Below are positions 17,838 through 26,606 of a stretch of DNA of 64,000 nt, one piece after another. Position numbers and translations under genes: made by a program. Source of the DNA: Collinsella intestinalis DSM 13280 (GTDB lineage: Bacteria; Actinomycetota; Coriobacteriia; Coriobacteriales; Coriobacteriaceae); contig NZ_GG692710.1 of NCBI RefSeq assembly GCF_000156175.1, positions 1,074,278 to 1,138,277 on the forward strand. The letters are read 5' to 3'. Below the pieces are notes generated by a model. It was not told where the DNA came from and ran no database searches. It saw only the letters and a list, made by a program, of their open reading frames with translations. Position 1 is the first letter of the stretch. Each line of letters opens with the position of its first letter.

Positions 17838-19730
17838 CTATTGAGCGAATTGGCTGCTGTAAAGCGTGGCGTAGAACCCTCCCGCAGCGAGAAGCTCGTC
17901 ATGCGTGCCGCTCTCGACGATGCGACCATCGCGCATGACCAAGATGCAATCGGCGTTTCGGATCGTGCTCAGGCGATGCGCGACCACAAAGCTCGTACGG
18001 CCCTTCATAAGCTCATCGAACGCGGCTTGGACCTGGAGCTCGGTCCGCGTATCGATGGAGCTCGTAGCCTCATCGAGCAGCAGAATCGTCGGATCGGCAA
18101 GCATGACGCGAGCGATGCACAGCAGCTGGCGCTGACCTTGCGACAGGGAGCCGCCATCCTCGGGAAGCACCGTGTCGTAGCCATGGGGCAGAGCGCGCAC
18201 GAACGCGTCGGCATGAGCACGACAGGCGGCCCGCTCAACTTCTTCGCGCGTGGCGCTCGGACGGCCGTAGGCTATGTTGTCGTGCACGGTGCCCTCGAAC
18301 AGCCAGCTGTCCTGCAGCACCATGCCGAACGACCGACGCAGACTCTCGCGGGTGCACGACTCGATGGGCACCCCATCGATGCGAATCTCGCCCGCGCCCA
18401 CGTCGTAAAAGCGCAGGAGCAAATTGATGAGAGTCGTCTTGCCGCACCCAGTGGGGCCCACAAGCGCCATACGCATGCCAGGGCGCGCGTGCAGGCAGAT
18501 GTCTCGCAGCACGGGACGCTCTTCGACGTAAGAAAAATCAACATGGTCAAACACGACATCGCCCGCCGCAACAGCCGGGCCTGCCGCATGCACGTCCAAC
18601 TCGACCGCATCTTCCGCATCCGGCACGTCCTCAACGGCATCGAGGAGCGTGAAAACGCGGTGCGCCGAGGCATATGCGCCCTGAATCTGCGTCACCACCG
18701 CCGAGATCTCGTTGAACGGCTTGGTGTACTGGTTCGCATAAGACAGGAAGATTTGGACCTCGCCCACAGTAAGCGGGGCGGGGAACCCGGTAATCACGCC
18801 GACGAATCCCGCCACGGCCACTGCGGCGTAGATGATGTTGTTTACAAAGCGGGTTCCCGGATTGGAGAGCGAGCTTAAAAACTGCGCGCGCTCGCCCGCC
18901 GCATAGAGCTCGCCATTGATTGCCGAGAACCCCTCACATGCCCGGTCACCGTACGCAAACGCGCTCACCAGCCGCTGCGCTCCGACATACTCCTCGATAT
19001 ACGCCGAAAGCCCGCCCTGGATGCGCATCTGCGCAGTGAAGCTCTTGCCCGACAAGCGCGCCATGGCACTGGCCGCGAGCATGGAAAACGGAGTTGCGAG
19101 CACCACCACGAGCGCCATGGGCAGCGAAGTCACGACCATGAAGACAAGGGTCGTAAGCACGGTCACCACGCCGCTGAAGAGCTGGTTCAACCCCTGGAGC
19201 AGACCGTCACCCACCTGGTCGACATCATTGACCACGCGTGAAATGAGGTCGCCATGGGCATGCAAATCCACGAGCGACAACGGAACTCGCGTGAGCTTGT
19301 CGTTAGCCTCGACGCGCAGGTCGCGCACGGTGACATAAGACACGCGATTCACGCACACGCCCTGCAACCACTGCAGCAAGGCGCCCGCAACAACCACCGT
19401 CGCGAGCTCGATCAACAGCGGGGCGAGCGCGACAAAATCAACCCGGCCCGTACCCAGAATCATGTCGATGCCGCGGCCGATGAGAATCGGCGTGTAGAGT
19501 TGCAGCACCACGCTCGCCGCCGAGCTTGCAAACGCGGCGACCAGCGTCATTCGGTGCGGACGAACATAGGTCAGCAAGCGGCGCGTGACCTGAGCCGCCG
19601 ACATCCTTGTGCCCGAGACCGGGTCGCGATCGGGGCCGGACGGTCCCTTTAGCTCATTCAGGCTCTCGTTGCCGGCAACTGCGGCGGTGATGGTAGCCGC
19701 GCCGGCCGTGGATGCGTACGGATTAGGCAT
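17838..19730 (-). CDS. ABC exporter half-transporter, subunit B (degenerate signature)
   Basis: About 630 residues: six membrane helices (ABC exporter fold) followed by an ATPase domain. Walker A reads VGPTGCGKTTL, Walker B ILLLDEATSSID (catalytic Glu present) and the H-loop VVAHRLS. The signature motif is LSQGQ rather than LSGGQ. Its start at 19730 overlaps the stop of the partner gene by eight bases. Together the two form a heterodimeric exporter of the TM287/288 or BmrCD type, usually linked to drug or lipid efflux. An alternative start at 19757 is possible. Confidence 0.92.
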   Translation of the reverse strand: MPNPYASTAGAATITAAVAGNESLNELKGPSGPDRDPVSGTRMSAAQVTRRLLTYVRPHRMTLVAAFASSAASVVLQLYTPILIGRGIDMILGTGRVDFVALAPLLIELATVVVAGALLQWLQGVCVNRVSYVTVRDLRVEANDKLTRVPLSLVDLHAHGDLISRVVNDVDQVGDGLLQGLNQLFSGVVTVLTTLVFMVVTSLPMALVVVLATPFSMLAASAMARLSGKSFTAQMRIQGGLSAYIEEYVGAQRLVSAFAYGDRACEGFSAINGELYAAGERAQFLSSLSNPGTRFVNNIIYAAVAVAGFVGVITGFPAPLTVGEVQIFLSYANQYTKPFNEISAVVTQIQGAYASAHRVFTLLDAVEDVPDAEDAVELDVHAAGPAVAAGDVVFDHVDFSYVEERPVLRDICLHARPGMRMALVGPTGCGKTTLINLLLRFYDVGAGEIRIDGVPIESCTRESLRRSFGMVLQDSWLFEGTVHDNIAYGRPSATREEVERAACRAHADAFVRALPHGYDTVLPEDGGSLSQGQRQLLCIARVMLADPTILLLDEATSSIDTRTELQVQAAFDELMKGRTSFVVAHRLSTIRNADCILVMRDGRIVESGTHDELLAAGGFYATLYSSQFAQ

Positions 19731-21492
19731 GAGACGTCGCCCCCTCCCCTGCCCCAAGTTGGGATGCGCAGATTTCGCGGTAGATATCGCAGCTGCTCAG
19801 CAGCTCTTCATGCGTGCCCACGCCCACGGCCGAGCCATGCCGCATCACGCAGATGAGGTCGGCGTCGCGCACCGAGGACACGCGCTGACTCACGATCACC
19901 GTGGTCGGGTCCCCACCCTGCGCGCCCTTCGCGCACGTGAGCCCCCTAATCGCCGTACGTAGGGAGGCATCGGTCTTGAAGTCGAGCGCCGAAGCCGAAT
20001 CATCCATGACGATGATCCGAGGGCTGCCCACTAGCGCGCGGGCGATGGTCAGACGCTGCCGCTGCCCGCCTGAGAAATTCTTGCCGCCCGCCTCAACCGG
20101 TGCGTCGAGCCCCAAGGGAAGCGCGGCCACAAACTCGCGTGCCTGCGCCGTCTCAAGTGCGGACCACAGGTCGGCGGCCGTGGCGGAAAGATCGCGCCAC
20201 GTCAGATTCGAGCGTATCGTCCCGCTCACCAACTCGGCTTTCTGCGGCACAAAACCCACCTGACGACGAAGCGCATCAAGGTCCCAGGCCCGTACATCAC
20301 GTCCGAGCACCTCGACAGAGCCACCCGTCACTTCGTGAAGACGCGGAACGAGACTCACGAGTGTTGATTTGCCCGAGCCGGTGCCCCCAATGATCCCAAG
20401 CGTCCCGCCCCGAGGCAATTCGAGTGTCACATGGTCGACGGCGTTCACCGTGCTCCCGGGATACGCAAAGCAGGCATCGCGCAAGGCGATGGCGAATTCC
20501 GCATGCTCATCCGGCTCGGTCGCCGCATCGGCCCCCGAACGAATTCCCGGCTCGCAATCGAGCACCTCCAGGATGCGCCCGGCGCTCGCGCCCGCCTTGG
20601 TGAATACCACTACCAAGTTGGCAACATAGACGATCGACAGCAAAGTCTGCGTCATGTAGTTGACGAACGCCATCACCTCGCCCTGCGTGAGAGCGCCGAC
20701 ATTCACCTGCAGACCTCCCACCCACAGAATCGCGCAGACGGCGAGATTCATCACGAGAAACGTCGCGGGGTTGAGCACGCAGGAGAGCTTTCCAACGGCG
20801 ATGGCAATATCTGCCTGATCATCCGCCGCATGACGGAAGCGCTCACGCTCGTGGTCCTCCCGTACAAATGCGCGCACCACGCGAGCGCCCGACAGACCCT
20901 CGCGCGTAAGCAAGCCGATGCGATCGAGCTTTTGCTGCATGCGCTTGAAATACGGGACGCAGCGGGCCATCACGAACCAGAAAATACCGCCGATGAGTGG
21001 CATTGAGATAAAGAAGATGATGCTCAGCTTCGCATCGATGGCCATCGCGGCGATCATCGAGCCCACCGAAAGCAGCGGCCAGCGCGTGAGCTGACGCACG
21101 CCCAAAGCGATGGCAAGCTGAACCTGATTGACATCGTTGGTGATACGGGTGATGAGCGATGGCGTACCGAAACGGTCGATCTCGGCATAGGACAGGGCAT
21201 TAACGCGCTCGAACAAGGCGTTTCGCATGTCGGTTCCCATGCCCTGCGAAGCACGAGACGCCATTTTTTGGCAGACAAGCGTAAAAACAAAACCCGCGCA
21301 CGCCATGAGCACAAGCAAACCACCGTATGCAAGCACGATTTCCACGCTGCGGCCGCCCACCCCACGGTCGATTATCCGCATCACCACGAGAGGGGTGGTC
21401 AGGTCGAACACGACCTCGATCAGTTTGCTGAGGGGCCCGAGGATGCACTCGAGGCGAAAGGGCCTATAGAATCGCTTAAGAAGCTCGATCAT
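19723..21492 (-). CDS. ABC exporter half-transporter, subunit A (degenerate Walker B)
   Basis: About 589 residues with six membrane helices and an ATPase domain. Walker A is IGGTGSGKSTL and the signature FSGGQRQRL is canonical, but Walker B reads RIIVMDDSASALD: the catalytic Glu is Asp. Combined with the partner's LSQGQ signature, one of the two composite ATP sites is degenerate, as in heterodimeric type IV exporters. The start MIELLKRFYRPF fits the family; the frame extends to 21552 and the ribosome-binding site is weak. It is first in a two-gene operon. Confidence 0.9.
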   Translation of the reverse strand: MIELLKRFYRPFRLECILGPLSKLIEVVFDLTTPLVVMRIIDRGVGGRSVEIVLAYGGLLVLMACAGFVFTLVCQKMASRASQGMGTDMRNALFERVNALSYAEIDRFGTPSLITRITNDVNQVQLAIALGVRQLTRWPLLSVGSMIAAMAIDAKLSIIFFISMPLIGGIFWFVMARCVPYFKRMQQKLDRIGLLTREGLSGARVVRAFVREDHERERFRHAADDQADIAIAVGKLSCVLNPATFLVMNLAVCAILWVGGLQVNVGALTQGEVMAFVNYMTQTLLSIVYVANLVVVFTKAGASAGRILEVLDCEPGIRSGADAATEPDEHAEFAIALRDACFAYPGSTVNAVDHVTLELPRGGTLGIIGGTGSGKSTLVSLVPRLHEVTGGSVEVLGRDVRAWDLDALRRQVGFVPQKAELVSGTIRSNLTWRDLSATAADLWSALETAQAREFVAALPLGLDAPVEAGGKNFSGGQRQRLTIARALVGSPRIIVMDDSASALDFKTDASLRTAIRGLTCAKGAQGGDPTTVIVSQRVSSVRDADLICVMRHGSAVGVGTHEELLSSCDIYREICASQLGAGEGATSHA

Positions 21493-22225
21493 GCAGGACA
21501 TTCCCAAATCGAAGGCGCTTACATCCAAGGAGGCCCGGCCAAACGCCAACACGGGCCAACGTCCCGTATTCTACTCTGCCGATTACCAGCTCCCGATTAA
21601 TTGCCCGTGAAAATACGTCGCACCCAACAATGCGTACACGGCAGACGCAAGGGCGCACATGGCAGACACCAAGGCGTACATGGCAGGTGCGCGGGCCCTC
21701 GAGCAGCAAATGCCGTCCAATAGGGGGTTTGTTTTTATTCGTTTTCCCGGAAGTGGTCAAAATACCCTAATAGTGCGCCGAAAAGAGGGGCATCGAAGCC
21801 GTGCATAAAAATGGATTCGTCCGAATCCTGGCATTTTGCCCAATTGTCACGCAAGCGTTCGGCAATATGGCCCCCTCGGCAGACCATTGCCCTCCCTTTC
21901 CGGCTTCCGACCAACTCTGGAAGCGAAATTCAGCGCACAATCAGGGTATTTTGACCATAACGCCGAAAACGCACGAAGCGATTTCCGTCATTCGCAAAAA
22001 CTTATTCATTGTGCGTGGCGAAACTTTGATTTTTATTCATTTGCGGAAAAACGAGGACCGCAGGGCAACAGTGACGCCCAAATCGGACACACACTCGGAC
22101 ACGCACGGGATGGGACGCAATGCCCTCCAGCGCCCCCCAACAGCTAACATCGCTGAATGGGCGTGCGCATCGAGCGCTGCGTGCGTACCGAGCACCGCGC
22201 GCATCGAGCATCGAATCAGGGCATG
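21493..22225. other. Long non-coding interval with no convincing gene
   Basis: About 730 bp between the ABC exporter and tRNA-Leu. It is more AT-rich than its surroundings. It holds three 21-bp direct repeats (21632-21694). The open frames here (for example 21801-22226 plus) lack a ribosome-binding site and recognisable protein features. I see no transposase remnant or structured RNA I can name. Confidence 0.5.
21632..21694. repeat. Three 21-bp tandem repeats
   Basis: Three consecutive 21-bp units beginning GCGTACACGGCAGAC, GCGCACATGGCAGAC and GCGTACATGGCAGGT. They lie about 140 bp upstream of the ABC exporter start. Confidence 0.75.
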
Positions 22226-22248
22226 AAAAAAGCCCCATTGCTGGGGCT
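22226..22248 (-). terminator. Terminator after tRNA-Leu(CAG)
   Basis: AGCCCC and GGGGCT form a stem followed by a T-run in the minus direction, 12 bp past the tRNA 3' end. Confidence 0.85.
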
Positions 22249-22259
22249 CTCTCAATCAG

Positions 22260-22346
22260 TGGTGCGGGCGAAAGGACTTGAACCTTCACGGGGTTGCCCC
22301 CATATGGACCTGAACCATACGCGTCTGCCAATTCCGCCACGCCCGC
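22260..22346 (-). tRNA. tRNA-Leu (CAG)
   Basis: An 87-nt class II tRNA with acceptor GCGGGCG/CGCCCGC, anticodon loop TTCAGGT (anticodon CAG), a long variable arm (ATGGGGGCAACCCCGT), T-loop GTTCAAGTC and encoded CCA. Confidence 0.97.
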
Positions 22347-22356
22347 GTGACTTCCA

Positions 22357-22385
22357 ATAATAGTGAAAGACACGGGGACGGGCAA
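22357..22385 (-). promoter_or_regulatory. tRNA-Leu(CAG) promoter
   Basis: Minus-strand -35 TTGCCC and -10 TATTAT with a 17-bp spacer, ending 10 bp before the tRNA. Directly upstream is GAAAAAAGTTCTTGC, identical to the same region before tRNA-Asp. Confidence 0.75.
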
Positions 22386-22554
22386 GAACTTTTTTCATTT
22401 TTTCTCACCAGGCGCTTCGATACGACCCCAACCGCACCGGCGGGCCACGCGAGCGCATCGATTGCCAGGAATGCCTCCATGAACGTGGCCACATTCTGAG
22501 CGAGTGCGAACAGGGCAGCAGGCGGCACCCGCGCATGGTACACTTCTCCCCTAT

Positions 22555-22639
22555 GGAGGCGTGGCGGAATTGGCATACGCAGGAGACTTAAAATCTTCGG
22601 CCTTCGGGATTGTGGGTTCGAGTCCCACCGCCTCTACCA
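22555..22639 (+). tRNA. tRNA-Leu (TAA)
   Basis: An 85-nt class II tRNA with acceptor GGAGGCG/CGCCTCT (G-U at the first pair), anticodon loop CTTAAAA (anticodon TAA), a long variable arm, T-loop GGTTCGAGTCC and encoded CCA. It is on the plus strand, divergent from tRNA-Leu(CAG). Confidence 0.95.
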
Positions 22640-22644
22640 GGATG

Positions 22645-22670
22645 AAAAAGCCCTCCGGCTACGGAGGGCT
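22645..22670. terminator. Bidirectional terminator between tRNA-Leu(TAA) and ppx
   Basis: Perfect AGCCCTCCG/CGGAGGGCT stem. In the minus direction it is followed by TTTTT, serving ppx; in the plus direction by TTACTTGTTT, serving the tRNA. Confidence 0.85.
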
Positions 22671-22677
22671 TACTTGT

Positions 22678-23655
22678 TTACCAACTGGATAGCTCGGGGA
22701 TCCAACCGATGACGGTGCGACCGCTCATGGCCGCCTCGTAAATCGTTGCCGCCGCACCTGCAAGCAGGCTGTTCTCACTCACCGTCAGGCGGCCGTACCC
22801 GCCGGCGCGCATGAGCTCGCGCACTACGATCGCACCCGCCAAGATCACCGGCGCGCGCTTGGCCTGGATGCCCGGAAGCTGCGCAATTTGCTCAACGGTG
22901 AGGCTTCTCATCCGGTCGATACCGTCCTCGACCTGCTCGATCGTCAAATCTCGCAGATGCACGAAATGCGAGTCGTACACCGCGAGCTCGTGGACCATCG
23001 CAACAAGCGTGGTCACGGTGCCGCCCACGGCGACAAGCCGCTCCGGGCGGTTGGCAAGTCCCGCCCAATAGGGCTCGAACTGCGCGCGCGCCCATGCCGC
23101 GGCCTTATCCACCTCGTCGGCACTCGGCGGAACACTTGAGAAGAAGCGCTCCGTCACACGACGGCATCCGATGTTGAGCGACTCGGTGCAATCGAGCTCC
23201 AGGCCCCCATCGCATGCGCGCCCAACCACCAGCTCCGTCGACCCGCCGCCGGAATCGGCTACGGCAATGCGCTCGTTTGCAAAGTCGTGCGCGACGCCGT
23301 AAAACGTCAAGCGAGCCTCAACCTCGCCAGGAATGACCTGCGGAACAAGCCCGAGATCTCGCAAGCGATCCAGCAGATCATTGCCATTGGACACATCGCG
23401 GGCAGCACTCGTCAGCGTGCAGCACACGTGTTGAGCACCGAATTCTCGCGCCTTGCGGACGAATTCGGCGCAGGCCTGCGTAACGCGGTCGATCGCGGCG
23501 GGGGCAAAGACGCCGGTAGCGTCCACCCGCTCGCCCAGGTCGGTAATGACGGTGCGCTTGATCGATGCCGTGATTTGACCGTTGCTCATCTCGGCGCACA
23601 GCAAACGAGAGGACACCGTTCCCAAGTCGATAGCGGCGATCTTCACCGTGCTCAC
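22678..23655 (-). CDS. Ppx/GppA family phosphatase (exopolyphosphatase or pppGpp hydrolase)
   Basis: A 325-residue member of the actin-like ASKHA fold, short version without a C-terminal HD domain. Motifs are AAIDLGTVSSRLL (phosphate 1), TSAARD, ADSGGGSTELVVG and AVGGTVTTL. It hydrolyses polyphosphate or (p)ppGpp; which one cannot be decided from sequence. It starts with GTG and overlaps the upstream ftsB-like stop by four bases (GTGA), indicating translational coupling. Confidence 0.92.
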   Translation of the reverse strand: MSTVKIAAIDLGTVSSRLLCAEMSNGQITASIKRTVITDLGERVDATGVFAPAAIDRVTQACAEFVRKAREFGAQHVCCTLTSAARDVSNGNDLLDRLRDLGLVPQVIPGEVEARLTFYGVAHDFANERIAVADSGGGSTELVVGRACDGGLELDCTESLNIGCRRVTERFFSSVPPSADEVDKAAAWARAQFEPYWAGLANRPERLVAVGGTVTTLVAMVHELAVYDSHFVHLRDLTIEQVEDGIDRMRSLTVEQIAQLPGIQAKRAPVILAGAIVVRELMRAGGYGRLTVSENSLLAGAAATIYEAAMSGRTVIGWIPELSSW

Positions 23656-24587
23656 TCCTTCTCCCCCGTCGAGACCACGGCCATGCCTTTCGCGCCGTCA
23701 AACCCGAAAAGCACGTCGAGCACCTTCCAATACCAAGGGGAGTTCTCCAACACGGCACGCTCGGCGGCCTCGACTTCCGCAGAGGTCATCGGCTTTTTCG
23801 AAGGGTCGGCCGCGGCGGCGCTCGACCCGGTCTTGTCCTTGTTCGCGGCGTCGGCACCCTTCAGCGGCTGGGAATCCTTATCGGAGTCGACTTTGGCGGG
23901 GTCCTCGGCAGATGCCTCGTCCGAAGCGCCCTCGCCCTCCTCGGCGGGCTTGCTCGGATCGACCACAACCGGATTGCCCTCGCTGTCCAAACCCTCGACG
24001 GTGATGATCTGCTCGCCGGGCATCACCATGCCCAAGTCTTTGCGCGCCGTGTCCTCGATACCCTCCTGGGACATGAGGCTGCCCACCTCGTCACCGAGAG
24101 TCTCGTTGTACTCCTTGCGAATCGCGGTTTGCTCCTCGAGGATCATCACCGTGCGGCGCGCGATGTAGAAATCCTTCACCGGGCCGTAAATCCCCACCAA
24201 CACCAGCGCGACCACAGCGCCATAAAAGAGATAGCGGCGCGGACCGGTGGTCAGGGCGTAGAACCACCGCACCACCGCGTTATCCGAAGCGTAGCGCATG
24301 AGATCCTGTTGGGCCGGGCGCGGTGCCTTGCCGCCTTTCGCGCGCGGGGAGCCACTCGCAACCGGAGCGCCGGCAACCGACTTACGCGTGGAGTGCGAAG
24401 CGGTCGCGGCCTGTTTGCGAGCGGCGCGGCGCTCCTGCTTCTCGCGCTTGACCACATCGCTACCGCGGGCTGAACGCTTATGCGGTTTGGACGGGGCCGC
24501 TGCCGCAGCAGCGGCGGACAGATCCCCGGTCTTATCGGGATCGCCCATGCGGGCGGAAGATGTTTTGTTCGAAGAAGAAATAGCCAT
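23652..24587 (-). CDS. FtsB/DivIC-like septum formation initiator with long disordered tails
   Basis: A 311-residue single-pass protein of the divisome FtsB/DivIC type. A membrane helix (YLFYGAVVALVLVGIYGPV, about 120-138) is followed by a coiled-coil segment ending in EDTARKDLGMVMPGEQIITV, the family signature. The protein is about three times the usual size: a Lys/Arg/Ala-rich cytoplasmic N-tail of about 115 residues and an acidic Ala/Asp/Ser-rich C-tail, both likely disordered. A hydrophobic WYWKVLDVLFGFDG motif lies near the C-end. It is coupled to ppx downstream. Confidence 0.85.
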   Translation of the reverse strand: MAISSSNKTSSARMGDPDKTGDLSAAAAAAAPSKPHKRSARGSDVVKREKQERRAARKQAATASHSTRKSVAGAPVASGSPRAKGGKAPRPAQQDLMRYASDNAVVRWFYALTTGPRRYLFYGAVVALVLVGIYGPVKDFYIARRTVMILEEQTAIRKEYNETLGDEVGSLMSQEGIEDTARKDLGMVMPGEQIITVEGLDSEGNPVVVDPSKPAEEGEGASDEASAEDPAKVDSDKDSQPLKGADAANKDKTGSSAAAADPSKKPMTSAEVEAAERAVLENSPWYWKVLDVLFGFDGAKGMAVVSTGEKE

Positions 24588-24835
24588 GGGCGCCTTGTGT
24601 GATTGAAGGTGTATGTGCGCTTATGCGCTGTCCATTATCGCACGGCGGGCTCTGGCGGGGATGCAGGCTTTGTGGTTGCTGCGACGGGACGCGCTCGACG
24701 GCGCGCGCCCCGTCGAAGTTGCCGCGCCGGCGGGGCGGCGGGAGAACGCCTGCGGGTGCAATCGTGCAGAGTCCACCCGCCGCCCGAATCAAGCGGTCCC
24801 GCCCCCAACCAAGAACCGGGCCAATAGAACAAAAC

Positions 24836-25402
24836 CTAATAGAGGGCCAGCTCGACCAGCGCAAAAAGCGTTTCGCACGAGAAGTCGTCGCGCTTGATGC
24901 CCATGAGCATCGCCGTCCACACGAATTCGGCCACCTTGCCCATGTCGAGCTCGGCGCGAGCGCGCTCCGAAATCGCCGCATCGCGCTCAAACGCATGGCG
25001 CACGGTGAGCTGGATGTCCTGCAGGCAGGCACGCTCGGCCTCGGCGGCGCGCTGACGCGTGCGACCATCGGCCGCACCCGCGTCCCGCAGCCATGTGCTT
25101 CGAAAACCACGCAGTGATTCCGCGAGCGTCTCCGTGAGCTTGCGGCAATAATCCAGCGCCGAACCCGCCTCGCGGGCGCACTGGTTCAGGTCCGCCCCGC
25201 TCAGCGCCTCTCGCCAAAAACGCCTCAGCACCTCGGTGCGCAATTCGGCGATGTCGGGGATGTGGTTGTACATGGTTCCGGTTGCCACACCACACGCTTC
25301 GGCGACCGCGCGGACGCTCAAGGAGGAAAGGCCCTCCCGTTGGGCTTTCTCGTACGCGACGTCGATGATCTGCTCTTTGGTGATGGCTTTCCTACTCCCC
25401 AC
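24836..25402 (-). CDS. TetR-family repressor
   Basis: A 188-residue regulator with an N-terminal helix-turn-helix (LSSLSVRAVAEACGVATGTMYNHIPDIAEL) and a helical ligand domain. It starts with GTG after AAAGGAAC. It is divergent from the HsmA-like gene, and two perfect inverted repeats in the shared promoter region are the likely operator for both directions. It probably senses a hydrophobic or toxic compound; the ligand is unknown. Confidence 0.92.
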   Translation of the reverse strand: MGSRKAITKEQIIDVAYEKAQREGLSSLSVRAVAEACGVATGTMYNHIPDIAELRTEVLRRFWREALSGADLNQCAREAGSALDYCRKLTETLAESLRGFRSTWLRDAGAADGRTRQRAAEAERACLQDIQLTVRHAFERDAAISERARAELDMGKVAEFVWTAMLMGIKRDDFSCETLFALVELALY

Positions 25403-25553
25403 GGCGGGTTCCTTTCCTCACGTTTTCCAGGCATCGCCCGACCGCACCCCTTATGGCAGGCAATTCCGCCAGCTGAACAAGCTCGTGAAACGTTCAGGGT
25501 GAATCCGGAAATCGACCGTTGTTTCTTGCCCGGCCCGTCCTCGAACCCTAACA

Positions 25554-25587
25554 TGAACATTGTTCAGATGAACGTTGTTCATATTAT
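25554..25587. promoter_or_regulatory. TetR operator overlapping a divergent promoter
   Basis: Two inverted repeats, TGAACATTGTTCA (25554-25566) and TGAACGTTGTTCA (25569-25581), lie 15 bp apart centre to centre. They overlap a plus-strand promoter (TTGTTC, 16 bp, TATTAT at 25582). Binding would block the HsmA-like gene and probably the repressor gene too. Confidence 0.8.
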
Positions 25588-25628
25588 ATGCGAACAACGC
25601 ACGTTTTACTCGTGGAAAGGAAAGACGT

Positions 25629-26120
25629 ATGTCCCCCATGCTCATATTCGCCAGCCTCGCCATCACAAGCGCACTCGTCCTCTACACCATCGGCGTCTTC
25701 AAAGAACGGGCCGACGGAAGCCTGCGCGGGTCGCACGTCGTCTTGTTCTGGATCGGCCTGGCCTGTGACACCACCGGCACCACCCTGATGTCCATCATGG
25801 CCCGCACCAGCGCCGAAGCCGCCCCCGCGATCCACGGCATCACCGGGCTCGCCGCGATCCTGCTAATGCTCTTCCATGCCGGCTGGGCGACGCTCGTCTA
25901 CTTCCAGGGTAAGCGCGGTGGCGCGGCCGCCCTCAAGCGCGAGCGCACCTTCCATCGCCTGAGCGCCGCCGTGTGGGTCGCCTGGCTCGTCCCCTATGTC
26001 ATTGGCATGCTCGTCGGCATCCCCATGATCAAGCTCGGCACGGTCCCCGCCGTGATCGCGAGCCTCGTGGTCGCGGCCATCGCCGCCGTGCTCGTGTTCC
26101 GTCCGGCCAAACGTTCCTAA
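25629..26120 (+). CDS. HsmA-family (TIGR03987-like) membrane protein
   Basis: A 163-residue protein with about five hydrophobic helices, beginning MSPMLIFASLAITSALVLYTIGVF and containing VLFWIGLACDTTGTTLMS, the signature I associate with the TIGR03987/HsmA family of unknown biochemical function. The start at 25629 has GGAAAGGA upstream. It is the first gene under the divergent TetR operator, so it is probably induced by the TetR ligand; export or membrane protection is a reasonable guess. Confidence 0.78.
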   Translation: MSPMLIFASLAITSALVLYTIGVFKERADGSLRGSHVVLFWIGLACDTTGTTLMSIMARTSAEAAPAIHGITGLAAILLMLFHAGWATLVYFQGKRGGAAALKRERTFHRLSAAVWVAWLVPYVIGMLVGIPMIKLGTVPAVIASLVVAAIAAVLVFRPAKRS

Positions 26121-26171
26121 GGCGCACGCGTTCCGGACACCCCGTCCCATCCATTCGTCAGGAGGCGCATC

Positions 26172-26606
26172 ATGAAATTCCTGAGCGTTCACAAGAACAC
26201 GCTGCTGCTCATCGCTAGCATCGTCTGGCTCGCGGCCGGCGTGAACATCGCCCGCATCGGCCTGGAGGCCTACGCCGCCGGACACCTCACCTTGCTCAAC
26301 ATCGTGCTGAGCGCGGTTGTGGGCATCGTGTTCTGGACCTTCATTTTCGGCAAGCTCGTGGTGAAGCACACCGCACGCATCACCGGCTATGAGGAGGAGC
26401 GTCATTTCTTCCTCAAGTTCTTCGATGTACCGGCCTTTGTCATCATGGCGGTCATGATGACGGGCGGCATTTCGATCCGCGCGTTCGGCCTCGCCCCCGA
26501 GGGGTTCATCGCGGTGTTCTACACCGGCCTCGGGTGCGCTCTGGCGCTCGCCGGCCTGCGCTTCGCCTGCATGTGGCAACGCGAGGTCCGCGTTACCCGC
26601 GCTTGA
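26172..26606 (+). CDS. Four-helix membrane protein, unknown function
   Basis: A 144-residue protein I do not recognise by name. It has four hydrophobic segments separated by charged loops (KHTARITGYEEERHFFLKFFD in the middle). AGGAGG lies six bases before the ATG. It follows the HsmA-like gene by 51 bp without a terminator, so it likely shares the TetR-controlled transcript. Its 3' end overlaps the convergent mazG gene by 14 bp. Confidence 0.75.
   Translation: MKFLSVHKNTLLLIASIVWLAAGVNIARIGLEAYAAGHLTLLNIVLSAVVGIVFWTFIFGKLVVKHTARITGYEEERHFFLKFFDVPAFVIMAVMMTGGISIRAFGLAPEGFIAVFYTGLGCALALAGLRFACMWQREVRVTRA

Noticed and set aside
21493..22225. T-box or other named riboswitch in the long AT-rich gap
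   Set aside because: No T-box sequence, specifier loop or known aptamer core could be located.
21801..22226. 141-codon plus-strand frame in the long intergenic interval
   Set aside because: No ribosome-binding site, no hydrophobic or domain pattern, and an amino acid mix typical of random sequence.
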